From Proteobacteria bacterium UBA6503 (GTDB lineage Bacteria > Pseudomonadota > Alphaproteobacteria > UBA1280 > UBA6503), in NCBI GenBank assembly GCA_002436405.1, contig DJLZ01000005.1, positions 372,001 through 436,000 on the forward strand: a DNA stretch of 64,000 nucleotides. Direction: 5' to 3'. Below are positions 42,065 through 51,136 of this stretch, piece by piece (positions within the stretch are counted from its first letter, which is position 1; each line of letters begins with the position of its first letter). Made by a program: the position numbers and the translations under genes. The notes below the pieces were generated by a model that saw only the letters and a list, made by a program, of their open reading frames with translations, was not told the DNA's origin and searched no databases.

Positions 42065-42874
42065 TTAAGCCAAGCTTGCGAGGTTGCAAAACTCTTCAAG
42101 GCTTAGGGTCTCAGGGCGGCGTGTAGGTTCAATGCCTACGCTTTGCATATCTTCTTCAGAGATTGTGCTCTTTAGGCTGGCACGCAGCATTTTACGGCGC
42201 TGACCAAAGGCTAGGCGGGCAACAAGCTCAAGCTTTTTGCGCTCGCATTCAAACTTAGGGTTTTCAAGCGGGGTAATTGATACCACTGCAGAAGTTACTT
42301 TTGGCGGTGGGAAAAACGCACCTGGCGGCACATCAAACAAATGATCACACTCGGCCTGCAGTTGGCAAGCAATGGCCAAGCGGCCCCAGTCATTACTTTG
42401 CGGTTTGGCGGCAATACGCTGCACCACTTCTTTTTGCAAAAGGTAGGTATGCTTTTTAAAGTGGTCACCTGTGGCAACGCCCATCATCACAAGCTCAGTC
42501 CCGATGTTATAAGGCAGGTTACCTGCGAGCATACTGCCCTTGGGGGCAAGGGCTGTGAAGTCAGCTTCCAAAGCATCACCCTCAACCACGGTAAGTTGGC
42601 CTTCGGCAAATTCCTTCGCCATATCGTTCAGCACAGGGATACAGCGCTCATCCTTTTCAACGCAAACAACATTAGCGCCAAGCTCAAGCAATGCACGGGT
42701 GAGGGCGCCAGTACCTGCGCCAAGCTCAAGAACTGTTTGGCCTTCAACGGCACCAACAGCACTGCAAATACGGCGTAGGTAGTGTTTATCGGTTAGGAAG
42801 TTTTGGCCAAAGGCTTTCTTTGGCGCAACGCTATGTGCGCTTGAGTTATCAGGCTTATCGTTATAATTGGCCAT
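42065..42874 (-). CDS. ksgA: 16S rRNA dimethyladenosine transferase
   Basis: KAFGQNFLTD, the SAM motif LELGAGTGALT and NLPYNIGTEL (motif IV) identify KsgA/RsmA, which dimethylates two adenosines in helix 45 of 16S rRNA. At 269 residues it is normal length. It follows surA by two bases; pdxA, usually between them, is absent. Confidence 0.96.
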   Translation of the reverse strand: MANYNDKPDNSSAHSVAPKKAFGQNFLTDKHYLRRICSAVGAVEGQTVLELGAGTGALTRALLELGANVVCVEKDERCIPVLNDMAKEFAEGQLTVVEGDALEADFTALAPKGSMLAGNLPYNIGTELVMMGVATGDHFKKHTYLLQKEVVQRIAAKPQSNDWGRLAIACQLQAECDHLFDVPPGAFFPPPKVTSAVVSITPLENPKFECERKKLELVARLAFGQRRKMLRASLKSTISEEDMQSVGIEPTRRPETLSLEEFCNLASLA

Positions 42875-42876
42875 GA

Positions 42877-44190
42877 TTACATACGAATTTCAATGAAGGC
42901 ACGACGGCGCAAGTCACGCAGCAAGCTACGGAATGCAAGGTCAGTCTGGCGAGCTTCCAAACGCTGACGTACACGTGCACGGATGTTTTGCAATGCTTCA
43001 GGCTCAGTTTCGCGAGCATCAGTAATATAGAAAAGGTACACACCTTTTTCACCAGCCACAGGGCCAATAATATCGCCACGGTCAGCATCGCTTAAAGCAG
43101 TTTTAAGGGCAGTGTCTAGGGTATCAATGTTAATCCAACCCATGTCACCGCTGGCGAAGTATAGAGGTGATTCGGCAACCTTATCGGTTACCATCACTTT
43201 AAATTCTTCTTCTGAATCAATATCTTCAGCGATATCTTTAAACTCTTTCATGTGCTTTTTATTTTGCACAGCAGCTGGCGTGCCTGAAGTGGTATCAACA
43301 GGGGCGTAAAGCTGCGTGATGTTGATTTCTTTCGTGGCTTCCATCTTTGGTTTTGGTGCTTCACGAATATCCATCACTTTAAAGAGGTGCCAACCATTTG
43401 ATGATTGTACAGGTTCGGTAAAACCACCTTTAGGTAGTGGTTTAATAGCTTCATCAATTGCAGGGATAAGCTCACCACCACGGAACCAACCAATAACGCC
43501 GCCTTCAGTAGCGCTGCGATCACGTGAGTAGGTACGGGCAAGGTCAGCAAAGTCGGCGCCACTGCGCAGTTGCGCGTGCAAACGCTCAATGGTACGGCGT
43601 GCCACACCTGCCTTAGAATCATCAGAAACAGGGATGAAAATCTGAGCCAGTTGCTTTTCGTCAAGTTCGTCTTGGCGGGCAATGATGCTTTCAACCATAC
43701 GGTTAACTTCTTCATCACTCACAACAATGCGTGGGCTTAAAACGCGCTCGGCAATCATTTCACGCATTACATTCATACGTACTTGCTCACGGGCCGTCTC
43801 ATAGTACTTGCCAGAGAATTCTTTAAAGCTCCCAGCGTTTTGTTTGCTGGCACGCTCCATATTAGCAATAGCAGAGTCAACTTGGCTTTCAGGTACATCG
43901 TAGCCACGCTCTTCTGCGTATTGGCGCAAAAGCTCTTCTTCGATAAGGTCTTGCATTTGGGCAGCTTCAACGTCTTCACGCTGTTGTGCGGTAGGGTTTG
44001 TGCGTAGGTTTTTAATTGTGAAGGCTACACGGTCTTTAAGGTCTCGGTAGCTGATAACATCTTCGTTTACTACAGCCGCTACACGGTCAACCATTTGTTG
44101 GGCAGCTTGCGCTGGCATTGGGCTGGTTGCCATACCTGTTGCAAGTAGCGTAAGGGCTAGGGCTGTTGGTGCTAAACGTTTACGAAACAT
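42877..44190 (-). CDS. surA: SurA-type periplasmic chaperone / peptidyl-prolyl isomerase
   Basis: The 437-residue protein has a signal peptide (1-29, ending AQA), a SurA N-terminal helical domain (DRVAAVVNEDVISYRDL), one clear parvulin PPIC domain (about 175-285, with GGVIGWFRGGEL) and a second, weaker one. It delivers outer-membrane proteins such as the LptD encoded just upstream. Gap to lptD is 11 bases. Confidence 0.93.
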   Translation of the reverse strand: MFRKRLAPTALALTLLATGMATSPMPAQAAQQMVDRVAAVVNEDVISYRDLKDRVAFTIKNLRTNPTAQQREDVEAAQMQDLIEEELLRQYAEERGYDVPESQVDSAIANMERASKQNAGSFKEFSGKYYETAREQVRMNVMREMIAERVLSPRIVVSDEEVNRMVESIIARQDELDEKQLAQIFIPVSDDSKAGVARRTIERLHAQLRSGADFADLARTYSRDRSATEGGVIGWFRGGELIPAIDEAIKPLPKGGFTEPVQSSNGWHLFKVMDIREAPKPKMEATKEINITQLYAPVDTTSGTPAAVQNKKHMKEFKDIAEDIDSEEEFKVMVTDKVAESPLYFASGDMGWINIDTLDTALKTALSDADRGDIIGPVAGEKGVYLFYITDARETEPEALQNIRARVRQRLEARQTDLAFRSLLRDLRRRAFIEIRM

Positions 44191-44201
44191 GTAAGTGTGT
44201 C

Positions 44202-46331
44202 CTATTCTTCGTCTTTACGGCCGAGGGTAAGCAGGTCAAAGCTTAGTAGGTAATCGGTCGATGATTCTACGTTACGGTTTTCAAAACCACGACGTCGTAC
44301 AATAAATGAAACTTTGTAACAGCAGTGCGTATATGTCAAGCGACCCTCTGCACGAAGAAGCTTGCCGCCGCCGTTAAGGTCGTGCTGCCAGGCACCGCCA
44401 ATTTTCCATTCTTCATTCAGCTTAATCTGTGCATTAGCTTGCACTTCTTCGTTACCGCCATCAAGGTAGGTGTAAAGTAGGCTGAAGTAGTCATTCGTCT
44501 GCTGACCCATAGTGAAGATGGTATCAATACGGCGTGGCGTTAGGTTGCTATTATCAAGGCGGAAGCGGGTACTTAGGCTTGCATCACGTGTTTGGATACG
44601 GGCTTGGCTTACCCAGTCAGAAAAATCAGTTGAAAGACCACTGTTCTGCGCAAAGTTATCATCGCCATTTAGGCGGTAGCTTTGACCCACAAACAAACTA
44701 AATTGGCGGTTGTAGTTACGTGTCCATGAGTTTTCTAGACCATAAATAAAGCGTGTGCCATTTTCAAAACGGTCTTGGCCAGCATAGCGGTTGTTGCTAA
44801 ATAGGTTTGTGGCTGCAACCTCAACGTAAGTTGATTCTTCGTTCGGAATATCGCTCGGGTTGTTACCAGTTGGTGAGGCAACAATTTTAGCCATAGGGGT
44901 AATAACATGTGAACCCGTTGGTGAGATGAATGGCTTTTGCCACATCACTGAAACTTCAGGCAGGATGCGCTGCTCGTTTGTTTCGTTCGTTGGGTTGTTA
45001 TCAATATTATAAGCTGAACCCAATACGCTTGCCTGAATATCAAACAGGCTACCATCACGGGTGTTTACGTGTTTACGCCAGCCTGCTTCAACAATACCAC
45101 GGCGCATATCTACGCCTGATTCACGCTCAAGCGTTACAAAGCTAGAGTTTACAAAGTATTCTTCGTTTTGGCGGTTCGCAATATCAAACACTTTATTTGC
45201 CGTTAGGTTTAACATCGGCTGTGGTGTTTGCGCAGAAGGGCGGTTAATACGTTGGTCGGTGTAGTAAGTCGATGAAATGCCTAGGTAGTGGTTGTCTGAG
45301 GTATCTTCACCATAAACGCTCGACTTTAGCCAGTTTGGGTTTTTACGCAAAAAATCATCGTAGAAGGTATCATCTGATGAACGCTGAACTGTTAAGCCAG
45401 CACGCTGGCCCGGGTCAAATACATGCTCAACAGAACCATCAATATAGCTACGGGTGTTATTTAGCTCGTCATCATCAATAACACCGCCTTCAAAAGCACC
45501 TGTTGTGTTATCGCCCCAAATAAAGCGCTGGTCACCACTCAAAAGTAGGCCACGTTTTGTCATGTAACGGGCTTCAATTTCGGCGTCGTTATGTTCGTTC
45601 TGGCGCCAGTAGAATGAGGTTGTAACCTCTTGACCACGGTTACCTGAAGTCCCCACGTTTGGTGGCATCATACCTGTGTAGGCTTTGTCAGGGTTTGCTG
45701 GGTGGCGTAGGTAAGGCAGCCACATTACAGGCGTGCCATAAACATCAAACCACATGTTGTTATAGGTAATTGTTTCGTCTTCAGTATCAACTTTAATATC
45801 GTTACTGCGGATACGCCATACAGGGGCATCGGCCTTTTTAAGGCTGCCGTCTTCGTTATAAGTTTGGCGGACTGGACAAGCTGAGTATACAGCGTCTGTA
45901 AAGTGAATTTCGTTGCCTTCAAAGCTTGCGCCTTGGGCGTTGATGTGTGCGTTTTCGTATTTCTCAATGCGAATGTTCAATGCTTCAGAGGTACCCGCTT
46001 TAAATTCGTCAGTAAGTTCAATTTTGTGTGTGCGGGTTACAAGGCCTTCAGGTGAGGTGAAGATAATGTTGCCTTCGGCGACGAGGCGGTCTTCTTTAGG
46101 GTAGTAGTAAATGTTATCAGCTTCAACAGAACCATGGTCAGATGAGCTTACTTTAACTTTACCAACCGCACGAACAACATCACCGTTTTGTTCGTAGTAA
46201 ACTTTGTTAGCCTCGAGGTCGAAGGTATCTTTTGCTTGAGCAAAGGCATGAGGGGCCATAAAAAAACACCCGCAAATAAGCGATGTTGTGGCCAATAGGG
46301 TGTTTTTTCTTATTGTTTTCATGGGCGTCAC
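44202..46331 (-). CDS. lptD: LPS-assembly protein LptD
   Basis: The 709-residue protein has a signal peptide, an OstA/jellyroll domain (about 36-150, YYEQNGDVVRAVGKVKV, then SADNIYY-like repeats) and a long beta-barrel C-terminal region ending in an aromatic strand pattern. It is the outer-membrane translocon for lipopolysaccharide. GAGG five bases before the GTG supports the start at 46331; an ATG nine bases later is possible. Confidence 0.93.
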   Translation of the reverse strand: MTPMKTIRKNTLLATTSLICGCFFMAPHAFAQAKDTFDLEANKVYYEQNGDVVRAVGKVKVSSSDHGSVEADNIYYYPKEDRLVAEGNIIFTSPEGLVTRTHKIELTDEFKAGTSEALNIRIEKYENAHINAQGASFEGNEIHFTDAVYSACPVRQTYNEDGSLKKADAPVWRIRSNDIKVDTEDETITYNNMWFDVYGTPVMWLPYLRHPANPDKAYTGMMPPNVGTSGNRGQEVTTSFYWRQNEHNDAEIEARYMTKRGLLLSGDQRFIWGDNTTGAFEGGVIDDDELNNTRSYIDGSVEHVFDPGQRAGLTVQRSSDDTFYDDFLRKNPNWLKSSVYGEDTSDNHYLGISSTYYTDQRINRPSAQTPQPMLNLTANKVFDIANRQNEEYFVNSSFVTLERESGVDMRRGIVEAGWRKHVNTRDGSLFDIQASVLGSAYNIDNNPTNETNEQRILPEVSVMWQKPFISPTGSHVITPMAKIVASPTGNNPSDIPNEESTYVEVAATNLFSNNRYAGQDRFENGTRFIYGLENSWTRNYNRQFSLFVGQSYRLNGDDNFAQNSGLSTDFSDWVSQARIQTRDASLSTRFRLDNSNLTPRRIDTIFTMGQQTNDYFSLLYTYLDGGNEEVQANAQIKLNEEWKIGGAWQHDLNGGGKLLRAEGRLTYTHCCYKVSFIVRRRGFENRNVESSTDYLLSFDLLTLGRKDEE

Positions 46332-46481
46332 TTTAACCTCAGTCTTTTATAAGCACAAGCTGCGATATGTTTTGCTTTAACGATATGCCTTAGCATTAGA
46401 CAAAAACTCTGTAAAAAGGTATATCTTATAAGGCTAAAACTGCAAAATAATAATCAAAAGATCATTAAAAGGACTCTCTCT
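46332..46481. other. Divergent promoter region of lptD and pepA
   Basis: A 150-base AT-rich gap without a gene, expected to hold both promoters. No strong dyad or terminator is seen. Confidence 0.5.
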
Positions 46482-47966
46482 GTGTTTCAAATTACCCACA
46501 ATCCTATTGAAGCCTCAAACCTAACCAACACTGTTGTTGCACTTACTTTTTCAAAAGCAAAGCTTGCTTCTGTTGCAGCAAAACAAGTGAAAGACATCAG
46601 CAAAGATGTTGAGAAAGCTGTTAAAAACAGCCGCTTTACTGGCGGTCTAAAGCAAACTCACCACGTTGATGCGCTTGGCCACAAAACAATGGACGGCCTA
46701 TTGCTAGTTGGTATGGGCGACGAAAAAGAAGCCACAGAAGACACATTCCGTACAGCGGGTATTGCTGCTGGTAAAGCTTTGGCCGCTAAAGGTGTTGCCG
46801 AAGCTACATTCATCGCTGAAGGTACAAAATCAGTTGACGAAAAAACAGCTGCTGTTGCATTTGCTGAAGGTGTTGCCCTTGCGATTTACCGCTTTGACGA
46901 CTACCGCACAAACCTTACAGCTAACGACAAAGGTAAGTTTAAAAAGCTAACCGTACTAGCTGATGACAAATCAGTAACTAAAGAATTTACGCAGCTTAAA
47001 GGCCTTATGGAAGGCTCAGAGCTAGCGCGTGACCTTGTAAACCACCCAGCGAACGTTTGCACACCAAGCTACATGGCTGAAACTGCCAAGAAACTTAAGA
47101 AGATTGGCCTAGACGTTAAAATCATGGGCAAGAAAGAACTTAAGAAACTAGGCATGGACATGATGCTCTCAGTTGCAGAAGGTGCCGCTGAAGAAGCTAA
47201 GCTTATTGTGCTTAAGTGGAACGGTGGCAAGAAGGGCGATAAATACAAAGCTCTTGTTGGTAAAGGCGTAACTTTTGATTCAGGTGGCTACAACATTAAA
47301 GTTGCCATGATGGAATACATGAAAAGCGACATGGCAGGCTCGGCCGCTGTAATGGGCACAATGTGCGCCCTTGCTAAGCGTAAGAGTAAGGTAAACGTTA
47401 TTGGCGTTATCGGTGCTGTTGAAAACATGATTTCAGCCACAGCAACTCGCCCGTCTGACATTGTGAAGAGCTACAAAGGCCTAACTGTTGAAGTTAACAA
47501 CACTGACGCTGAAGGCCGCCTTGTACTAGGTGATGCTTTGGCTTGGGTTATCGATAAAGAAAAGCCTTCAGAAGTTGTAGACATTGCAACCCTAACAGGC
47601 GCAATTTCAATTGCTTTGGGTAACCGCTACGCTGGTTTGTTCTCAAACAACGACACACTGGCTTCTAAGTTGCTTGCAGCTGGTGAAAGCGTGGGCGAGC
47701 CTGTATGGCGCATGCCAACTGACAAAGCCTACCACGCAATGCTGAAGAGCGAATACGCTGACCTTTCAAACATCGGTGGCCGTACGGCTGGCTCATGCAC
47801 AGCTGCTGCCTTCCTTGAAGAGTTTGTTGGCGAAACCCCATGGGCACACGTTGATATTGCAGGTGTAGCCATGGCAGGTAAAGTGTTCGGTGCTTCAAAC
47901 AGCAACGGCCTAGACGGTGCAAACGGCTTTGGTGTTCGTTTGTTCGTTCGCTACCTAGAAAACTAA
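46482..47966 (+). CDS. pepA: Leucyl aminopeptidase
   Basis: The 494-residue M17 peptidase keeps the two-metal site: VGKGVTFDSGG (Lys, Asp), MKSDMAGSAAV (Asp) and NTDAEGRLVLGDAL (Asp, Glu, Arg). It starts with GTG after AAAGGA. It frees N-terminal residues from peptides in the cytoplasm; in some bacteria PepA also binds DNA. It precedes holC, a common pairing. Confidence 0.96.
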   Translation: MFQITHNPIEASNLTNTVVALTFSKAKLASVAAKQVKDISKDVEKAVKNSRFTGGLKQTHHVDALGHKTMDGLLLVGMGDEKEATEDTFRTAGIAAGKALAAKGVAEATFIAEGTKSVDEKTAAVAFAEGVALAIYRFDDYRTNLTANDKGKFKKLTVLADDKSVTKEFTQLKGLMEGSELARDLVNHPANVCTPSYMAETAKKLKKIGLDVKIMGKKELKKLGMDMMLSVAEGAAEEAKLIVLKWNGGKKGDKYKALVGKGVTFDSGGYNIKVAMMEYMKSDMAGSAAVMGTMCALAKRKSKVNVIGVIGAVENMISATATRPSDIVKSYKGLTVEVNNTDAEGRLVLGDALAWVIDKEKPSEVVDIATLTGAISIALGNRYAGLFSNNDTLASKLLAAGESVGEPVWRMPTDKAYHAMLKSEYADLSNIGGRTAGSCTAAAFLEEFVGETPWAHVDIAGVAMAGKVFGASNSNGLDGANGFGVRLFVRYLEN

Positions 47967-47980
47967 GAGGTAAGCCGACT

Positions 47981-48448
47981 ATGCGTATTAGCTTTTACAT
48001 GGTTGCCGACGCCACCACCCCAGGGCAGGTGGATGGTCAGCTACCAAAGCTATTAGGTAAACTATTGCAACTTGGGCAACGGATTGAACTTCGCTGCCCA
48101 GATGTTGCACGCATGGACCGACTTTCTGATCTTATCTGGAAAACACCTGTTGATGGTTTTACAGCCCACGCTGCAAGCCACCAGCAAGAGTTTGCCGACC
48201 TTAACCCATCTGAGCATCAGCTATACCTAACCAATGAAGCTGGCAACCCCTCAAAGGCTGATATTTTGGTCCGCCTAAGTGGTGCCGACGAAAACATTGA
48301 AGGCTACGGCGAAGTGCTTGAGATTTTTAGCGGGCTTGAAGCTGATAAAGCAGCCGCACGCCTACGTTGGAAATCAGCCAAAGAGCATGACGATGCTGAG
48401 CTTCGTTACTTTGCCCTTGAAAATGGCCGATGGATGAAAAAGGCTTAA
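47981..48448 (+). CDS. holC: DNA polymerase III chi subunit
   Basis: The 155-residue protein has the chi-type pattern: an N-terminal FYMVADAT strand, the helix with LLGKLLQLGQRIELRCPD, and LWKTP-like LIWKTPVDGFTAH. Chi links SSB to the clamp loader. Position directly after pepA supports it. No psi subunit is seen nearby. Confidence 0.88.
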   Translation: MRISFYMVADATTPGQVDGQLPKLLGKLLQLGQRIELRCPDVARMDRLSDLIWKTPVDGFTAHAASHQQEFADLNPSEHQLYLTNEAGNPSKADILVRLSGADENIEGYGEVLEIFSGLEADKAAARLRWKSAKEHDDAELRYFALENGRWMKKA

Positions 48449-48477
48449 CGAGAATTTTCCAGACGTTTTAGCATTAA

Positions 48478-48507
48478 AAAAACCGCCAGACTTATCTGGC
48501 GGTTTTT
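48478..48507. terminator. Bidirectional terminator after holC
   Basis: A 13-bp stem AAAAACCGCCAGA/TCTGGCGGTTTTT with a four-base loop, between convergent holC and the 176-aa orphan. Confidence 0.92.
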
Positions 48508-48537
48508 GTTTATTCGTTATGTGAGCGCTATGTGTTT

Positions 48538-49068
48538 TTAACGTGAAGGGAGCGGGAATAGCACCCGAGTTTCCCATCCTTGGTCAAAAACAAGTTCAAG
48601 TTGGTCACCACTTTTGTGGAGGTGAATCACCACGCGGCTCAGCCGCACACCGGGGTAAACATAAACAGCGTAAGCACCAGTGTTTTTGGTTGCCCATTGG
48701 TCATGCGGGGCCGAGTTTTGATTGCTCGGGCAGTTTTTGCCAGTGCGGTCAGGGTTATCACTCACCTTAAAATGCACCAGTGCCTGGATTGGGTCAGCGG
48801 CCCAAGGCAGGTTGACCGTCACAAGGCATTCAGTCGAACGACTATAATCGAGGACGATAAGGTCATTATCATCTTCAACGTCGTAAAACTGGCCATCTTC
48901 GTAAACGGCACGGCGGGCGGGTTTGTCACGTTCGGCGTTCAGCCGACGCTGGGCAATGATGCCAATAAAGACAGGCGCTATCGCAATCATATAGATGAAA
49001 AATAGCGCCACTGACAACACAATGCATTCAAGCGGAAGTGCTGCCAGAAAAGCAATGATATCTTGCAT
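48538..49068 (-). CDS. Orphan membrane-anchored protein (176 aa)
   Basis: No family is recognised. A strong N-terminal membrane helix (about residues 8-38) is followed by a basic turn (RRLNAERDKPARR) and a hydrophilic beta-rich domain of about 120 residues with an NCPSNQ loop. GAGG stands five bases before the ATG. The promoter carries a perfect palindrome at its -35 and the leader has TATCTTCT, both described separately. It is an isolated transcription unit. Confidence 0.7.
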   Translation of the reverse strand: MQDIIAFLAALPLECIVLSVALFFIYMIAIAPVFIGIIAQRRLNAERDKPARRAVYEDGQFYDVEDDNDLIVLDYSRSTECLVTVNLPWAADPIQALVHFKVSDNPDRTGKNCPSNQNSAPHDQWATKNTGAYAVYVYPGVRLSRVVIHLHKSGDQLELVFDQGWETRVLFPLPSR

Positions 49069-49112
49069 TCAGGCCTCATGGTGCTAGGGATGAAACTAAA
49101 AATAGAAAAGTG

Positions 49113-49176
49113 AGAAGATAAAAATAACCGAACAACCATATAGTGCGGCCAAATATTGTCAACGTATATATACGTT
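49113..49176 (-). promoter_or_regulatory. Promoter, operator-like palindrome and leader of the 176-aa orphan
   Basis: Reading the minus strand: palindrome AACGTATATATACGTT (49161-49176, perfect 16 bp), TTGACA (49157-49162) overlapping its end, 16-base spacer, TATGGT (49135-49140), then TATCTTCT starting 14 bases later (49113-49120). The palindrome would place a repressor across the -35. Confidence 0.65.
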
Positions 49177-49260
49177 TTAAGGGGTTTTGTTGTTGAGGTT
49201 ATGACCAGAATGCTTATACTGCCGTAAGAGTATTTTTATAAACGGTATAGGCTAGTCAAT

Positions 49261-50448
49261 ATGCGCCCTAAATTTGTATTCATCACCGCATTGTTTTTTG
49301 TTTTATTTCAGATGGTTGCCCCACAAACTGCAACCGCTGCTAACGATGTTTATACCATTGACCGTTACGAGGTTACCCTAGACGAGCAAAACTCAGCCCG
49401 TGCCCGCCAAGAAGCTGTTGAAAAAGCAACACGTGAAGGCTTTGCCCAATTGCTGCGTAGTTTGGCTTCGCAAAATGCCTCGTCAAAAATCCCTGAAATT
49501 TTGGCCAACACTAATTACAACCAAGTGCTTGAGCAGTACGACCTGCTTGAAGAAAGCACAATCCCCCAATACCGCGCCGCCTTTAAGCTTGAGTTTAACC
49601 GAGCTTACATTCGTAACTTGCTCAAGCAATACTCAGTAGCCTTTACCGAAGTTGGTGCAGGCACCGTTTTGTTGTTACCACTGCTTGAACTTCAAATGTC
49701 GAGCCTCCTATGGGAAGAAACCAACCCGTGGCGTGTAAAGCTAGAAGAGGCGGCTAAAAAGTCAAACCTCGTACGTTTTGTGTTGCCACTTGGTGACCCA
49801 CAAGAAATGATGATGCTTACCCCTGAAATGGTGGCCTTTGGCGCTTCTGATATGATTCAGGAAGTAGCGAAACGTTACGATGCCCCAGTGGCTGTTGTTG
49901 CCCGCTTTAAAATGGGCATGCTTGATGGCCAGCGTGAAGCACTACTTGACCTTACGTGGCACGGCGAAAACGTAGAACCACAATACCTACAACTTCCCCT
50001 TAAAAGCGATGAAGGCCTAGACGCTGCCATGACCCAGGTAGCTGAAGAAGCGATTAAAGCCTTAGAAGAAGCTTGGCGTAAACTATACGTGGTTGAGCTT
50101 GATAAACCAGGCCGTTTGCTTGTGCACTACAAGGTCGGTGACCTACAAGCCCTTGAAGGACTGCGTAAAAAACTATCAGGCGTGGCTATTGTGAACGATG
50201 TTCTTCTGCGTGCTGTTTCAAAAGAGCAATCAGTATTCCAAGTAAACTACTACGGCACACCTGAAAAACTACAAACCCTTGCCGCCGAGCAACAAGTGTC
50301 ACTCCTTAACTGGGGCACACACTGGGTTGTTGACCTAGGCTCAGTCGAAGCAAACACAACAGCGTATGGCCCTAAACCAGAGAGTCCATCATTCTTTAAA
50401 GCGCCACAGCAACAAATTGAAGAAGAGCACGTAGGGTATGATTACTAG
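49261..50448 (+). CDS. DUF2066 periplasmic protein
   Basis: The 395-residue protein has a signal peptide (1-26) and the DUF2066 body, with the ARARQEAVEKATREGFAQLLR helix near residues 45-65. The function of DUF2066 is unknown. It usually precedes the DnaA-like Hda gene in alpha- and gammaproteobacteria, as here, with an 11-base overlap. Confidence 0.88.
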   Translation: MRPKFVFITALFFVLFQMVAPQTATAANDVYTIDRYEVTLDEQNSARARQEAVEKATREGFAQLLRSLASQNASSKIPEILANTNYNQVLEQYDLLEESTIPQYRAAFKLEFNRAYIRNLLKQYSVAFTEVGAGTVLLLPLLELQMSSLLWEETNPWRVKLEEAAKKSNLVRFVLPLGDPQEMMMLTPEMVAFGASDMIQEVAKRYDAPVAVVARFKMGMLDGQREALLDLTWHGENVEPQYLQLPLKSDEGLDAAMTQVAEEAIKALEEAWRKLYVVELDKPGRLLVHYKVGDLQALEGLRKKLSGVAIVNDVLLRAVSKEQSVFQVNYYGTPEKLQTLAAEQQVSLLNWGTHWVVDLGSVEANTTAYGPKPESPSFFKAPQQQIEEEHVGYDY

Positions 50449-51136
50449 TAGCAAACAGCTATTGTTGGATTTTCCACGTCAAACCAAGTTTGACGCTGCC
50501 GACTTTATGCCGATGAGCTGCAATGCCATGGCCCTAAACGCTATTGAGCAGGCTCTGACTAGTGGCAGTGGCGGACTGTTCATCCATGGCCCAGAAGGCT
50601 GCGGTAAAAGCCATTTGCTGCATTTAGCAGCCGAGCGCCTAGGCGTACCAGTCCATACTCCTAAAACACTGCCTGAAGACCCAACGCAGCTATCATGCGC
50701 CGTGGTGGATATGGTCGATGAGGCCACCCGTGACGAACAAGAAAAGCTGTTCCACCTATACAACCACCTGATGGCGGGCCGTGGGTTGATTATTTTGGCA
50801 GGGCGCCATGGGGCTGATCAGCTTGAAGGTTTGCCTGATTTAACATCACGCCTGAAAACCCTTAACCACGTTAAAATGGCATTGCCTGATAGCCACCAGC
50901 TAGAACTGCTATTGGTTAAGTTTGCCGCTGACCGCCAGCTGCAAATTGATGCCGCCGTTGTGCGCTACTTACTGCGCCGTGCTGAACGTTCACCCCGTAA
51001 GCTTGAAGGTTTGATGGGTAAGATTGATGAAGCATCACTTACCGAAAAACGTGCTGTAACCATTCCATTAGTGAAACAAGTGGTCACCCAACTACAAGGC
51101 CACGACAATGAAGGCGATGCTCATGCAAATTCTTGA
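50438..51136 (+). CDS. DnaA-related regulatory ATPase (Hda-like)
   Basis: The 232-residue protein is the AAA+ part of DnaA without its DNA-binding domain: GPEGCGKSHLLHLA (Walker A-like), SCAVVDMVDEA (Walker B) and LTSRLK (arginine/sensor region). Hda-type proteins help to switch off DnaA after initiation. Position after DUF2066 supports this. The Walker B is weaker than in DnaA. Confidence 0.88.
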   Translation: MITSSKQLLLDFPRQTKFDAADFMPMSCNAMALNAIEQALTSGSGGLFIHGPEGCGKSHLLHLAAERLGVPVHTPKTLPEDPTQLSCAVVDMVDEATRDEQEKLFHLYNHLMAGRGLIILAGRHGADQLEGLPDLTSRLKTLNHVKMALPDSHQLELLLVKFAADRQLQIDAAVVRYLLRRAERSPRKLEGLMGKIDEASLTEKRAVTIPLVKQVVTQLQGHDNEGDAHANS

